Source of the DNA: Diplosphaera chodatii
Lineage: Eukaryota; Chlorophyta; Trebouxiophyceae; Prasiolales; Stichococcaceae
NCBI GenBank assembly: GCA_032358165.1
Contig: JAALGY010000032.1
Coordinates: 2,418,001 to 2,482,000 of the forward strand
Reading direction: 5' to 3'
DNA: 64,000 nt
Shown here in pieces: positions 24,088-36,790 of the stretch. The first letter of the stretch is position 1. Each line of letters begins with the position of its first letter. Under the pieces are notes generated by a model. It had not been told where the DNA came from. It saw only the letters and a program-made list of their open reading frames with translations, and did not search any database. The position numbers and the translations under genes are program-made.

Positions 24088-27000
24088 TTAATCACACTTA
24101 ACCCCGCACATATGCACATGAGTATCGTGTCCGCAGTAGAGCAGGCTGTGCCTCGTCTGCGGACTGAAGGGTGCCTGATGAGGCAAGCCAAGCACCCACC
24201 GCTGCACTTGGCGATAGTCAGCCCTCTCTCGTGGCGGAAGCCACCGTGGCGCAGCATCCGCTTCCAGCAGCCCACACTTGAGCAGCTGCAGGAAGCGCTG
24301 GCAGGCGCTGCTGAAGGCGGGGTGCATCAATGCGCTGGGGACGTCGCCGCGGTCGGGAGCCGGCAGCAATGATGCCAGTTGCCTTTGTTCCACTGGCGCC
24401 AGCAGCTGAAATGCATGCTGCAACCATGACGGACATCACTGTTTCGGCATCTGCCTGTTTGCTTGGCTAACTTGTCACAAACTGCTTGCCTTGCACATAT
24501 TGAGGCAGCGCTGGTCTTTGACACAGGTGCAGCACTCGCTTCGTTGATGACGCAGGTGAGGTCGTCAAGATCTGCCAAAGCCGAGTCGCTCGCTCTACAG
24601 AAGTGGGTAGGTCGTGCCTGGCACACACAATCAAATTCGTCTGCATCTAATATATGCAGTCGTCCTGCTGGCATGGCTTGTCACAGCTGACAACCGGTGG
24701 AATATTAGCATACACTGCGTAACAGGCAGCACACCCGCTTGGGTCTCGGCAGCTGCCTGGGGCAGGACCCCTTACGCTTGGTGTGTCGTGGGCTGCAGTT
24801 CGCACTGATTTGCCGCCCCACAGGCGTCGCTGCTGCAACTGCAGCGGCTGCATGTGCTGACTCCGCAGTTCCCTGCGTAGCATGTGAACACGTTCACTTA
24901 TCGAGATCAAGGGGCTAACTGAGACGACACAAATTCCCCGGCGAAGACCGCATTTTACCTGAGCTGTATCATACTCCTGCGGACATTCCACTGCTGACCG
25001 TGTGCAGCCGCTGTCGTCATTCTGCGGCCGGCCATCGGGTGGCTCTGGCACACTTGCAGCACTCATTGCGATGCCACCTCTGCATTGCTCGGCTGGCCGT
25101 GAGGCTGATACATAAGCTGCTGCGTCCTGACTGGCTGCTCTGCCGTAATCAGCCTCCGTTGCGACAGCCAGGCCGCCACACGCAGCACCCCATGACCTTG
25201 GCAGCTGCCTAAGCATGCCATTGAGCGGTGTTGCTGGCCAGGCTAGCGTGGCAGCATGATCATGCATGCAATGCTATACTCTGATGGGACAGCAGACGGT
25301 GGGCAGGAGGCGGCATGCACATGCAGGATGGATGCGAGCCATTGCATCAGAACCTGATGCTCCATCTTGGCATGCCATCTCCCGAGTCATTGCTGCGCTT
25401 GAAGCGTGGGCTGTGCTGCAGGGCAGCCAGCAGAGCAACCTGGGCTGCGGCCTTGCCGTTGCAACACAAAGCCTCCAGGCATGTTCGCGCTTCCCAGAGC
25501 ACCGCCTGGTGCTGCTGCGCCTGCACGGAATGGCGTCCGGCTTGGAGTCATGCTGCTCATGCGCAACCCGACCACGTGCGCTGTGTCTGAGTTCAGCAGA
25601 TCAACACGGTGCTGTGAGGTGTCACCAAGGCCGCACCTGCTGTGCTGCTGATGTCCGAGCACCATGGTGTTGCTCAGATGCCTTGATGCTGGCCTGATTG
25701 TCCGCCAGGGCTCGCGCACATACATCATACAGCTGCTCACAGGTGGCTCCTGAAGTGGGCAGCATGCAGAGGGCCAGCTGCACCGGGTACAATGCTTCCT
25801 GTCAGGATTCCGGTCTGCCACAGGAAGGACTTGTACCCAACACGACAGCATATTGGTTGCAAGCTGCCAAGAAGTTTCCGAGCAGGTCGGAAGCGCATAC
25901 CTGCACTATGTCAGCTGGACCATGTGTCACAGCTGGCCGTCTGGGCCCCAGCTTGCGCTGTGCACCCATTTCTTGCTCTCCATCTGATGCTAGGCCTGGT
26001 AGACGAACAAAATTACACCTGTTGACGTCCCAACATGCCAGGGCATGCATGCAGCATATGTGCATTGTGTCCTGGGTGACAAGGCCACACCTGCGCTTTG
26101 CAGGAGACGCTTCCTCAGCGCATGTTGATCACGCCCGCCCCCACCCGCAGCCCTAGGCTGACTTTGACTGCAATGCTGTGAGGTCGAAGCTGCCAGAAGG
26201 GCAGGCTGCCGCTTGCTGTTGCGATGCACATGAGGTGCACCTGCACCACACACTTTGTCGACTACAGATATTAATCGTTAGGACCATAGCGGTGACTCGT
26301 CGCACATAGACCGGTGATTTGTTGCTCAGACCCTCAGCCATTGGTCACCTTGCAACGTCCCGGCCATTTGCACGGGAGTCTGATTTGAGCCTGCCGCAGC
26401 AGCAGTAGCCATTTGCCTGGGCATCTCGATTGCTGCTACCGCTGACATGCGCCGCAGCATGGTCGCAGACGGTGGTGGCAGGCCCTGCACCATGCAGGGC
26501 CACGTGGCATGCTGCGACCATCAGAGATTTTGCTGTGATGACTGCTGTCAAGAAGCGACGAGTGTTCGTCAAGCAGCGTCATCAGCTCTACAGCGACAAA
26601 CATGGATGTAAGCCTAGCTCTTCTTACCTGACATGACGCCAAACTGTTTTGCGCTTGCTGGTCTGCAGGCATGCACCTGGCCGACACGCCATTTTGACTG
26701 CTGGCACCTTGCTGTGGTAGTGTTGGTGACATGTAGAGGGGCCGCATCAGGCCACTGTGTTCATGGTGCTGGCTGCCAGCAGGGAAGCCTGCCTCAGCAG
26801 GAGCTGCTGGCTGAAGCCCTGTGGCCCACCGCTGTGGCAGCTGGAGCCTCTGACCTGCAGGTGGTGCGTGATGCTCAAGATGACAGCCTGCAGGTCCCAT
26901 CGTATACCTGGCAGCACATCGGATGCCTACCTGCCGTGGCAGCCCAATCCGGTGGCCGCAGCGTGGCCGGCCGAGGCGGAACGCCAAGAAAGACCACCTG

Positions 27001-27827
27001 GACCAGGCGATGTAGACTGTGAACCATGTGACATAACCGTCGGTGTGCAAACGAATCATCGTGCTGGCTTGCACTCACACGGTCAGGCTCTCCAGGGACA
27101 CCTGCGCCAGGGCAGCAGCACCAGCGACGGCCGCAAGGTCGCCGATGGTGTGAACTTCAGGGTGCAGCGTGCGCAGCGCCTGGAGGACTCTGCTGTCCCC
27201 AGGCAAAGCCGCCGGTGGCTGCAGCGTGCTTGGACGCTCTGCTGCTGTCAAGCCTGCCCGTGCCGCTGGTCCGCTTTGCCACACGCTGTAGCATTGGGGA
27301 GCAGCTGGCCCAGATGTCATTGTCCTGCCATTGCCATCATAGGTGCATGGCTGTTGGTGGCTGTTAACCTGCCGACTGGCCCAATTGTCCACAGCTTGTG
27401 AGCCAGACATCCAGACATTCTGCGGGGTGCGCGCCAGGCTCTGCTGTCTGTGCTGCCGTGTAGCGCGGGAGTCCTCTGCCTGTGCTGCTGATACAGGCCC
27501 TGTTGACGCATTGTGAGCATGTGGCTGCTGCCACTGCAGCTCAAGTGCATGAGCCTGGGCATTGGCGGCTGACAGTATGGCGGCCGGGAGGCGACCGAGG
27601 CGAGACAGGCGCGCCAGCTGCTCGAAGGCAAGCTGGTCCATCTGTACAGGCGGCAGCAGGCCTTGCGGCGAACCCAGATTGTCCTGCGGATCAAGCTGCC
27701 TGCCAGTTGCACGCTGTGGCAATGCTGGTGTCCGCGGAGATATGGCTGAGACTGCTTCCGCTCCCACTGCTGCGTCAGCCGTCAGCACGGCTGGCACACC
27801 TGCTTGCGGCAGCTGCATCGCGGTCAT
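24088..27827 (-). CDS. Uncharacterised protein with candidate ASXH/DEUBAD-like module
   Basis: The outer model is tentative. A long first exon (ATG 27827 to about 27077) is rich in Ala, Gln and Pro, with ALPQRATGRQLDPQDNL and LRTLHPEVHTIGDLAAVAG segments. Middle exons are poorly fixed; likely ones lie near 25190-24960 (SWGAACGGLAVATEADYG) and 24600-24534 (SDSALADLDDLTCVINEASAAP). The latter joins in phase to an exon from about 24425, HAFQLLAPVEQRQLASLLP ... ALMHPAFSSACQRFLQLLKCG. That exon has the spacing LL.P.EQ..L..LLP..D....L....F......F..LL..G of the Asx-homology (ASXH/DEUBAD) module found in animal ASXL and plant GATA26-type proteins, where it binds deubiquitinases. I could not find the GATA finger that accompanies it in plants. 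The family call is inference. Confidence 0.4.
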
Positions 27828-28786
27828 CGGCTGCCTCTGCACTGGCAGCACCTACATTGGCACACAGCCAATGCAGCCCTATGCGGAGCTACCTACATTG
27901 GCACACAGCCAATGCAGCCCTATGCGGAGCTGCCTACATTGGCACACAGCCAATGCAGCCCTATGCGGAGCTCCTGTGAGGAGAAAGCAACAGGAAGGAG
28001 CTCCAGAGCCGTCATTAAAATCTGAGTGTCGCTCGACCTCCATGCATGTGAGTGCTGCCACAGTGCAGTCCCTCAGTAGCAACGCATGCATACAGGAATG
28101 TACTTGACAAGATCACTGCCACCGCGTATAGCGACTCCCAGCTTCGCCAGGCTTCATGAAACGAAGGTAGCTCGCAGGCGCAGGCGCTCGATTCGCACAC
28201 GTTCCGACCCGACCGGTGTACAAAACCTGTATCTCGTCGAGACTGGTCTCTTCCTGCGCGTTCGCCGTCTCGGTTACGAACACGAAATACTCAAGCACTC
28301 CGCGCTCCGCTCATGAAAGCGATATCAAGATTCGCAGCACCTCGCAATGCGGTGGTGTACAACATCCGCGCACGCAACTCCAGGGCTAAAATTTTCTGGG
28401 CGTCCCAGAGAAGATCTTGATGATCTTGGGCTGAGCTGTCATTCAGAGCGCAGTGTGTACCAACACGGGATGTCACCGGCGTTCAAACACTGCTGGTGAG
28501 GTGCTAGGGTCCAATCTATCTTGATTACACGCCGACATGGGAAGCACATGGTGAAAAGCGCAGACAGCTCCTCAGGTCGATGTCCCATTCGTCTCGGTGT
28601 AACTATCAGTTTGGCATCAGGATCACAACCCGCCTCTGAGCACCCTATCTGCTACAACCGACTCTTTGAATACGTGTTAATCAGGCTGTCAGTTGTGTCA
28701 CTTAATCTGCTCAGAAAAGACAGCTGGCGTTGCCCCGGCTTTCTGCGCCATCTTAGCGTGCTTCACCCTGCCTGTCCTGCCCGAGG
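27828..28786. promoter_or_regulatory. Divergent intergenic region with tandem repeats, ASXH candidate / HDAC
   Basis: 959 bp between two divergent start codons. It contains three 41-bp tandem repeats close to the minus-strand gene (listed separately) and no other recognisable gene. Confidence 0.45.
27850..27972. repeat. Three tandem 41-bp repeats, each with an ATTGGC/GCCAAT stem
   Basis: Units at 27850-27890, 27891-27931 and 27932-27972 are identical except for the first base of the third (G for A). Each contains ATTGGCACACAGCCAAT (27856-27872, 27897-27913, 27938-27954), a perfect 6-bp inverted repeat with a 5-nt loop and a CCAAT box on both strands. 41 is not a multiple of three, so all frames shift from unit to unit, which argues against a coding repeat. 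Confidence 0.85.
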
Positions 28787-31700
28787 ATGGCTGAGCAGCA
28801 GCCGCTAGGGCTCAGCAACAACAGCGACCCTATGGGAAAGGGCCCAGATCAGCCTGCGCAATCGGATCAAACGGCAACCGCGGCCACGCCTGCGTCCACT
28901 TCGCACTCGGCAGCTGGTGGGGTCGACAGCGTGCTGCGGGCTGCCTTCAACTCGCTCAGTCTGCACACGCCGGATGGAAGGCAGCGTGCAGCTGACGACC
29001 ATGCTGCTGATGACGCCCGGTCCCCGGCACATGGCCTACATGCCATCGGTGCAGCGGAGAACCCGGTGACACCCATCCAGCCGATCGTCAGGGCAGGCAT
29101 CGCTCAGCCAGCGCCGGAGGCGGCTGTGTCTGAAGCTGCTCCACACAGCAGCGGCGCAGCTGCTGCCAGCGCTCTCAGCAGGACGGAAGTTGATAGCATG
29201 GCACACGGTGCAGTGCAGCCCACAGCGGAGCCACTCCCGGCACCGACAAAGGATGACAAGCGGCCGGATGCAGACAGCACGCCGGTGCCTGCCACGCCGC
29301 CGTCGTCGTCTGCCATCAGCCTGGTCATTCCGTCAGTAGCTATCACGGTAGTGGCTGCAACGCCGTCAGCGCCAGACGCGGAGCCTAGCATCAAGGTGCA
29401 CTAGTCGCTGCTGTGAGCAGCGGGCAGTGGGAATGCCATAGGGAGGCCTGCTGATGTCGACGTACTATACCCCTGCTCCTGCTGGACGCCAGCCTCCTGC
29501 TGGGGTGCGACCACATCGTTGTGTGATCAACCTGTGACGCAGGTGGAGCTGTCACGGGGTGAGGCGGCGGCACTCGCGGAGCAGCTGGCGGCGGTGGCGC
29601 TGGGGGCGCCGCCCACGCCGCCGACGGCGACAGCGCCCAAGGAGACGCTCGTGGGCCTGGTGTACGACAAGTGCATGGAGCTGCACATCGGCCCTGAGAG
29701 TAGGCAACAGCCCCATGCCTGGCTCAGATATTTGATGACAGCATCATGCAGTGCATACTGCTTCCAGTTCCAGCTGGCGATGCATGTGCCACGCGTGATC
29801 GTCGTGCACTCGAGTGCTGTCAGCTTGACAGCAACAGGTGTGCCGCTCTGACTTTGCAGGCCACGTGGAACGGCCGGCGCGCACCGCAGAGCTGTTCAGG
29901 CTGGTCACCGAGCAGGGGCTCGCCGCGCAGTGCTGGACACTGCCGCCCCGGCGGGTGCGGTGGCGACGCCCCCAGTGGCCAGAGCTGTCAGGCACTCGAG
30001 CTGCCCTGCTGAATGCTATACAGGTTCAGGGTGAGTGATCTCTTCCGCAGTGTGCACCTGCAGGCGACAGATGCGGAGCTGCGGCTGGCGCACACAGCAG
30101 AGCACATCGCGGCGGTGGAGGCCGGGTACGACCCCGAGGCAGAGCCGTCCATCGGGGACATCTATTATAGCGAGGGCACAGCTGCTGCTGCCCGTACAGC
30201 CGCAGGCTCCACCATTGCAGTGAGTCTGACAGCCACTGGTGGCGGAACCTGGTGGCAGAGCCTGCCTACACCGGATCGTTGCTGCTGTTTGCAGACACAG
30301 CCTGTAAGCGCCTCGTTCGCAGTTGACCGGCTAACTCAGCCATAACAGCATGCTTCATGGCTGCAGGCTGCGCAGTGGGTTATGGAAGGCGATGTGCCCC
30401 GTGGTGCCCTGGCTGTTGTGCGGCCGCCCGGCCACCATGCAGAATGCAGTGCGCATTCCTGCGCATGCTGGCAACAGGCCTGAGGCTGCGCCATGTTGCC
30501 ATCAGCAGAGACTGAGCCAGTTGCAGTTGAGCCTGTAACCTAGCAGCTGCTGCAAGCTCATAACACCATGCCTGATACTCTTGGCAGGCTGCGCGATGGG
30601 TTTTTGCTTCTACAACAATGTGGTGCTGGCGGCGCTGTCGCTGCTGGAGCAGGGCTTGCAGCGGGTGCTCATCTTCGACTGGGTGCGCCCAGCTGTGGTG
30701 CATGCTCCCCATCGGCATGCCTGATACCCTGCCAAACCCCTGCAGATGCCGGTAGCCGGGCTGATGCTCACCGACACAGCCTGATATGATGTGGCATCTC
30801 CTGCAGGACGTGCACCATGGGAATGGTGCGCAGTTTGGTTGTGCGCATTGCATGGATGTCTACATGAGGGTTTGCCCGAGACTCTCGATTGATCTAGTCC
30901 TGCCTCGCTGTTACCATGATCGCTGGCAATCCTGGCCTGATACTTGTTGTTGACCGGTGTGCAGGCACAGAACACATGCTGGAACATGACCCCAGGTGAG
31001 GATCAATCTGTTGCTGCCATGGGCATATGTTCAGGATTCTGCAGCATATTGATGGTGACGATGTGAGACTAGCAGCGCTGCCTGGACAGGGTCATGTACA
31101 TGTCGCTGCACCGTGGCAACGGGTTCTACCCCAACACAGGCGCAGCGACCGATGTCGGCAGCGGTGCAGGCCAGGGCTTCACAGTCAACGTGCGCCTGAT
31201 GCTTGCCATATGCCTGGCTTCTGTGGCACCGGGGCAGCTGCCTGCGTTCTACGCTGCCCTGGCAAGGCACCAGTCAGAAAAGTCCTTCCTGTAGGCCTGT
31301 GGCACCGTCAAGTGTCAGGATGCCCCACAGGATGCGCCTACTTGACCTGCACCCGGGTGTTGGCTTGCAGGTGCCATGGATGAAGGGCGGGGTGGGCGAT
31401 GCGGACTACCTCGCGGCATGGGAGCTGGTGCTGGAGCCCATTGCACGCACCTTTGCCCCGCAGGTGCAGCCACTTGCATGACAACACCTGTGATGTTTGC
31501 ACGGGCATGCCGCGGCCGCACCCCTGCCGTGTGCCTGGCGCACAAGGCCACCGTCGGAAAGGCACCCTGTGGTGGTCAGGTCAAGGAGTGACCGGCATGG
31601 CCATGTGCTGCAGGTGGTGCTGGTGTCGGCAGGCTTCGATGCTGCGGAGGGTGACCCGCTGGGCGGCTGCCGCCTCACGCCCCACGGCTACGGCAGGATG

Positions 31701-32368
31701 ACGGTAAGCAGAAGTGCTGCGCCCTGACGCAGCAGCCAGCAAGCAACGGCATGTAAATGTTATGCTGCTCCATTGATGTACATGGTGCTTGGTACCAGCC
31801 CGCAGCCAGCATCTAGCGCTTGCAACGTCCAGCTGCTCCTGAACGACGCTGTCCCTTGTCATTGTGACATCGGGCCATGTGCGCGCTTCCCTGGGCCCCG
31901 CAGCAAGCGCTGGCGGGGGTGAGCGGCGGCCGGGTGCTGCTGGCGCTGGAGGGCGGCTACAACACGCGGGCCACCTCGGAGGCGGCCGCCGCCTGCCTGG
32001 GCGTGCTGCTGGGTGCCCCGCCGCCGCCGCCCGACCCCTTCGCCGCGCCCCGCCCCCTGGCAGGCACCCAGGCTGCGCTGCAGGCCACCGCGCAGGCGCA
32101 GGCGCCCCACTGGTGGGCTGTGCGACCCCCTTACACAGTCGGACAGACGCCGATGTCGCAGAATGTGGCGGCGCTGCCTTCTCACCTGCTGCTTGATGCT
32201 GCACACCTATCGATTCGCAGGCCGGTACTGGAGTCCATCGGCAGCAAGGAGGGTTTTGCGGCTCGGTGGGCCGAGCATGTGGCCTCCCTGCACACGCCGC
32301 GCAACACGCGCAGCCGAGCAGGAACAAGCAGGAACAGAAAGGAAGTAGAGTTTGTCGTGTGTGTTTGA
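28787..32368 (+). CDS. Class II-type histone deacetylase
   Basis: Zinc-dependent lysine deacetylase (arginase/deacetylase fold). Exon 1 (28787 to about 29394, [12 protein letters not shown]...) is a roughly 200-residue Ala/Pro/Ser-rich extension unlike the catalytic part. The domain starts at about 29542: [15 protein letters not shown] ... [14 protein letters not shown], then [16 protein letters not shown] (the HPERP block), [26 protein letters not shown] (about 30409-30450), [17 protein letters not shown] (about 30586), [13 protein letters not shown] (about 30672 and 30808; zinc Asp and His), [15 protein letters not shown] (about 31093), [35 protein letters not shown] (second zinc Asp, about 31614) and [10 protein letters not shown] (about 31939). 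All catalytic and zinc residues visible in the family are kept. The protein ends with a basic tail at 32368. YMSLHR and RPPGHHAE favour class II (HDA5/HDA18/HDAC6/10-like) over class I. Confidence 0.9.
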
Positions 32369-33204
32369 CCACACAGGCAAACATGTACATTGTGATCCCA
32401 CTATCAGGGTGATATGGCGCGACCACAACACCGTATGTGCTTGTTTTAGCACGGAGTGATCCGTACGTGATCCGGCATCAGTATCTGGCATCAGTAGAAT
32501 TCACGGTCACACGGCGTGATCAATTATCAGCTGTCCTGTGATGACATCACCATTGTGGCGAAACAAAACCAAGGGAGAATAATGAGTGCACTCCATGCCC
32601 TATACACGCATCATCTTCCCGAGCATGGTTCATGGTGTCGTCAAGGGCAGATACTGCTGCTACCCACGATATCATGTGGCCTTGACCGTTCCTGAAGTGA
32701 TTGACTTGGCTGCCTGGACCAGCAGGGCAGCCCCACGCAGCTCTGCCCTGCTGTTCGCACTCAGGCGGTTTGACTTCTCACCCTCGTCATGCCTGGTGCA
32801 GCAGCAGTACCTTCAAACGTCGCCGTCCAGCAGGAGCAAGGACAATCTGGTGCGTGCATGCTTCGATGTATCAGGCTGACACGTCCGGCAGACAAGCTGT
32901 GTTTCAAACATTTGCCGAGAGGTAGCCCACCTGGCCAGCATGGCGCTTGACACTCGTTCCAGCGCAGCCGCCACAGCCACCTGCAGACAGCCAACAGATC
33001 GTCCCAGAGTGGAAGGTCTTCATGGCGTGTCAGTTGTGCAGCAACACTCGCAAATTGACAATCAGCATGGGGCTGTGACGGTCGGATATCAGTGTGCGGG
33101 GCATACTGCTGTGCTGGGGCAAAAGGCTGCTGCTCCCCGGGCGACGTGCGCTGCCACCAGCGCAAGCTCGTTAGCGCTCTTGTTGATGGCCGACTGGAAG
33201 CAGG
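32369..33204. other. Convergent intergenic region, HDAC / unidentified gene
   Basis: Holds the two 3' UTRs. A minus-strand open frame at 32761-33165 could be an alternative end of the neighbouring gene but shows no conserved content. Confidence 0.35.
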
Positions 33205-36200
33205 TCAAGAGGCAAGCGACTCAGTGGGGAATGCCATGTCGAAGTGGATGCCCACGGTGTCTGACTCAGGGTCCAGACTGGAGGGTCTGCCAAGCTGCGC
33301 TGTGTACCACTATGGCCGCAAGCGAATTTCCAGCGCTCAGCCTTAGGGACAACAGGCCGCACCTGCGCAAACGCCAGGTCGTCCGCAATATATGTCAGCA
33401 CCTCTGCTGGATCGATGTCCACGAACCCGGGCGTCTCGCCTGCAGGCATGCCACCAGAGGTGTTGGATGACAACGAAATGAATGCATGCATGATGGAACA
33501 GGAGTGCGGGCATTTGGACGAGAGGAAGGGGGGTCGAGGCACAGCGCAGTGGCCACAGAGGAGGGTACCTGTGCCGTGCACCAGCTCTCGCGCGGTGTGC
33601 ATGGCGGGGTAGCGGCGCTCGTCCGCCCCGCCCCGCTGCACCCGCCGCTTCGCCATCACCTGGCGCCCCGCACCATTGCCTCATCACAGCTCGTCGTCTG
33701 CCCGTGGACAGCACATATGCATCCCAGCCAAGCAGGTGCGCATCAGCAACGACAGCCCTGCGCGTGGGTGCAGGGCAGTGGGGTGCACAGAGGGGGGTGG
33801 CACCAGGCCCAGCAGGCGCAGCCGGTCGCGCGGCCGCAGCGCCGTCAGCAGCGCCTGCTTCTGCTCCCAGCCCCGCAGCACCGCGTCCGTCCCGATGAAG
33901 CCATCCACCTGCGCACCAACAGGCCGCCTCTCAAATTTTGGGACTCAAATGGAGGGGCCAGCTGCTCATCTTTGTGACGTCAAGGCTGTACAGGCATGCG
34001 CATGCAGGAGTGGGTGCCGTGTCGGGGTCGCACCATGAAGGCGTCCAGCAGGATGCGGTGGTTGCGGCGGTCGTGCTCCCGGATGCGGCCCGCCGCGTCT
34101 GAGTAGTACCCCGACGCTTCCGCGGTGCCTGTGACGAGTTTGCACAACACATCACTTGCAAAAGGTTCACTGGGCCTGTATGCATGTTGAGTCCCATGTG
34201 CAGCAGGTGGACCAAAGTCCATCATACTGCAGGCAGGCCTGTTCGAGAACAAGAGGCTGCTCACCGTACAGCTCCAGCAGCAAGCGCAGCATTGTCGCCG
34301 CCAACCCTGCCAGCTGCTGTACCGTGACGAGCTTTGGTGAGTCCCCACTGACTGCGCCGGCTGCTGGCGTGTCTGCGCCTGCATCCACCAACGAGGGTCT
34401 TTGATGCCTAAGCGGCCTTGACATACACGGACTCTCTGCTATATATTCATGATTGTGATCAGCGGATTTACGAGTCTGCTCAGGCAGCCTCACTTGCGCC
34501 GATGATCTTGAGCAGCAGGCCAACCAGCTCATGCCGGCTGCGGATGCCTTTCAGCGGTACCTCCTGCACGGCACATCACGCACAGGTTGACCTGCTGCCG
34601 TGAAGCGCTTTGTGCTGCTCAGTCTCCTGCTCAGCCAGAAAACGCCAGTGGCAGCTTGCACATAAACTGCCATCTTGCTTCCTGAACGTAAGGGTTGAGC
34701 GCCTTTGGCACATGATGAACAGCTAGCAACAGCAGACGGTGTCATGCAGCCTGTGCTAGGGGGGCAGTTGGACTCGGGGGGCAGGCACTACGCACCGCCA
34801 GCAGGCGCCACAGGTGGGACTCCTCCAGCAGGCGACGCCGCTCGCGCAGGAGGGCATTCTGCCTGGCCGTCGCCGTCTTGCCCGTCTCGCCGGCCGCAGC
34901 CTTGGCTGCTGCTTCGGGGCCATCGCTGCCACGGAAGGCCGCCAGCCGCGGCGCGAGCTCTGCTTGCAGCTGCGCCACCACCGCACGCAGCACCAGCACC
35001 TGCGACGGCCGGCAGTCGAGAGCAAGCTTGCATTGCAGCCAGGCGGCGGGCTCCTACCAAACCCGCGTCGCACTTTGGCGGACGAGGGAGCCGTGACCAT
35101 CCGCTGCAATGACCACAGGCATCTGGGCTCTTCTGCCAGAGACGCCGTGTGCAAGACCGACGTTGCACCTGGCCATAGCACTGCGCCAGGGTGTCCGGTG
35201 CCTCCATGTTGCTGGCCAGCTCCGAAGCGCTTTCCCACAGCTCGAAGAAAAACTGGTCCGGGTTCATCGGCACGGCGTTCTCCTGGTCCTCCGTCTGCAA
35301 CAGCCGCCGCTTCCTGCAGTCCAGCAGAAGCGACAGCTGATTGTATCGTGTGTGACACCACGTGCAACGTTCACAGCTCCATGACTCCAGCATAACAGCT
35401 GTGCATTGCGCACTGCATGTATCTGCGGTAGCATGCCCCTGTGCTGCCAGACGCACCTGCCCAGGAGCATCCACACATTGTCGCGCTCCTCGATGTACGG
35501 CAGACCAGCGTACTGGGACTCTGCAGCTGACACACACACCCCACGTTCAGGCGAGGCTATGGTTCACCGGTGGCATCCATGCTGCGTGCTGAGCTGATGC
35601 TGTGTCGAGCCCACCTTCTGGAAAGGAGCAAAGTTTCGTGGCTGGGAAGCGCTGGATGTAGGCCAGCAGCAACCTGTGATGAGTGTGGCCAGTCGGACAA
35701 GCTTGCAGGATGCCTTCGTTCTCAAGACTAACAGCCAATTTCCCGCACAGGCAGAGCGCACCAAAACACATGCATCAACATCACACCTGAATGCGTGCTG
35801 TGCTGGCTGCTCGTTGTCGTGCAGTGCGTGCCGCTGGACTATTGTCTCAAGCCGTAGCAGGTCGGACCTGTTGGCACAAACACCTTCCATCAACCATGCT
35901 GTCATCAGCAGAACAACATGGTCAGTGTGTGTACCTGCTTTGTACAACCTCAGCACCAACACAAAGCAAGCGCACGGGTGGGGCAGTCGCACGTCCTCTG
36001 TATACTGTGCTAGCTGCTGCATATAGTGCCCCGCTGCGATAGCAAGACCAACACGTCAGCCTGCGTCAGGTGCACGACATCAGAGCCATCTTGTATACTT
36101 GCGCTATCAACGGCACAAGGCCGTGCCGAGTCTGCGATTCTCACCGTCAAACTGCACATCTGCAGTGCGCCGGCTGCTCTCATTGCCCCGCATCTGCAGC

Positions 36201-36790
36201 GTGGGGTCGTCATCTACATCATCCTCCAGCTCTTGCACCTGTTGCTGGCTCCCGCCGACGCTGCCGCGCTGCCTCTTCTGCCTGCTGCGCTTGACCGCAG
36301 GAGACGTCTGCGGGACGGTAAAGCACTGATCAAGAGCACTCGGTGGTGACAGAGCGGAGTTGAGACGGAGGAATTCTAGGTCCAGAAGGCCGGCAAGCGC
36401 ACCACGGCAAGTCGGCCCACTGCGTCGTCGATGCCTCCGCCATAGCCAGCGTAAACAGCGTTCAGATGCTGCAGAACAGATGAGTCCTGCAGCACCGGCA
36501 CCCCTACCCCGGCCTGTAAGCATAAGGTGTTGCGTCAAGAACGTAGAGCGCACTCCTTTGCGATTATTGCTGTCCACAGAGGCTGAACGATGACAAACTG
36601 TGCAGCAACATGCTGCGTCCACTGTTGCCAGCATAGAAACAGCGCTTACATGCGTCAGTCGCAGGTCAGGTTTGCTGCCCATCGCCATAACTCCCAGCTT
36701 CATCTGCTTCTGCAGTATCCGGCATATGCCTGTTATTTCAGCGTCGGCGGACCAGGGACTCTCTACTAGCAACCATACATGTGCATACAC
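33205..36790 (-). CDS. Unidentified multi-exon, helix-rich protein
   Basis: I do not recognise the family. Coding-looking exons, in transcription order: 36709-36650 (KQMKLGVMAMGSKPDLRLTH), about 36450-36190 (ends in a KRSRQKRQR basic cluster and an acidic ELEDDVDDD stretch), about 36030-35930 (GHYMQQLAQYTEDVRLPHP), about 35866-35785 (SDLLRLETIVQRHALHD), about 35660-35606 (LLAYIQRFPATKLCSFPE), about 35525-35460 (YAGLPYIEERDNVWMLLG), about 35345-35180 (NPDQFFFELWESASELASN), about 35000-34800 (LRAVVAQLQAELAPRL), about 34565-34497 (EVPLKGIRSRHELVGLLLK), about 34380-34260, about 34130-34035 (GYYSDAAGRIREHDRRNHRI), about 33908-33790 (VDGFIGTDAVLRGWEQKQAL), about 33655-33570, about 33445-33370 (DIDPAEVLTYIADDLAFAQ) and a final LDPESDTVGIHFDMAFPTE ending at 33205. 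Consistent hydrophobic spacing suggests a long helical scaffold. Start and some junctions are uncertain, and it could be two genes. Confidence 0.5.

Noticed and set aside
27850..27972. The 41-bp repeats as a coding repeat or CRISPR-like array
   Set aside because: 41 is not divisible by three, there are no unique spacers, and the units are directly adjacent.
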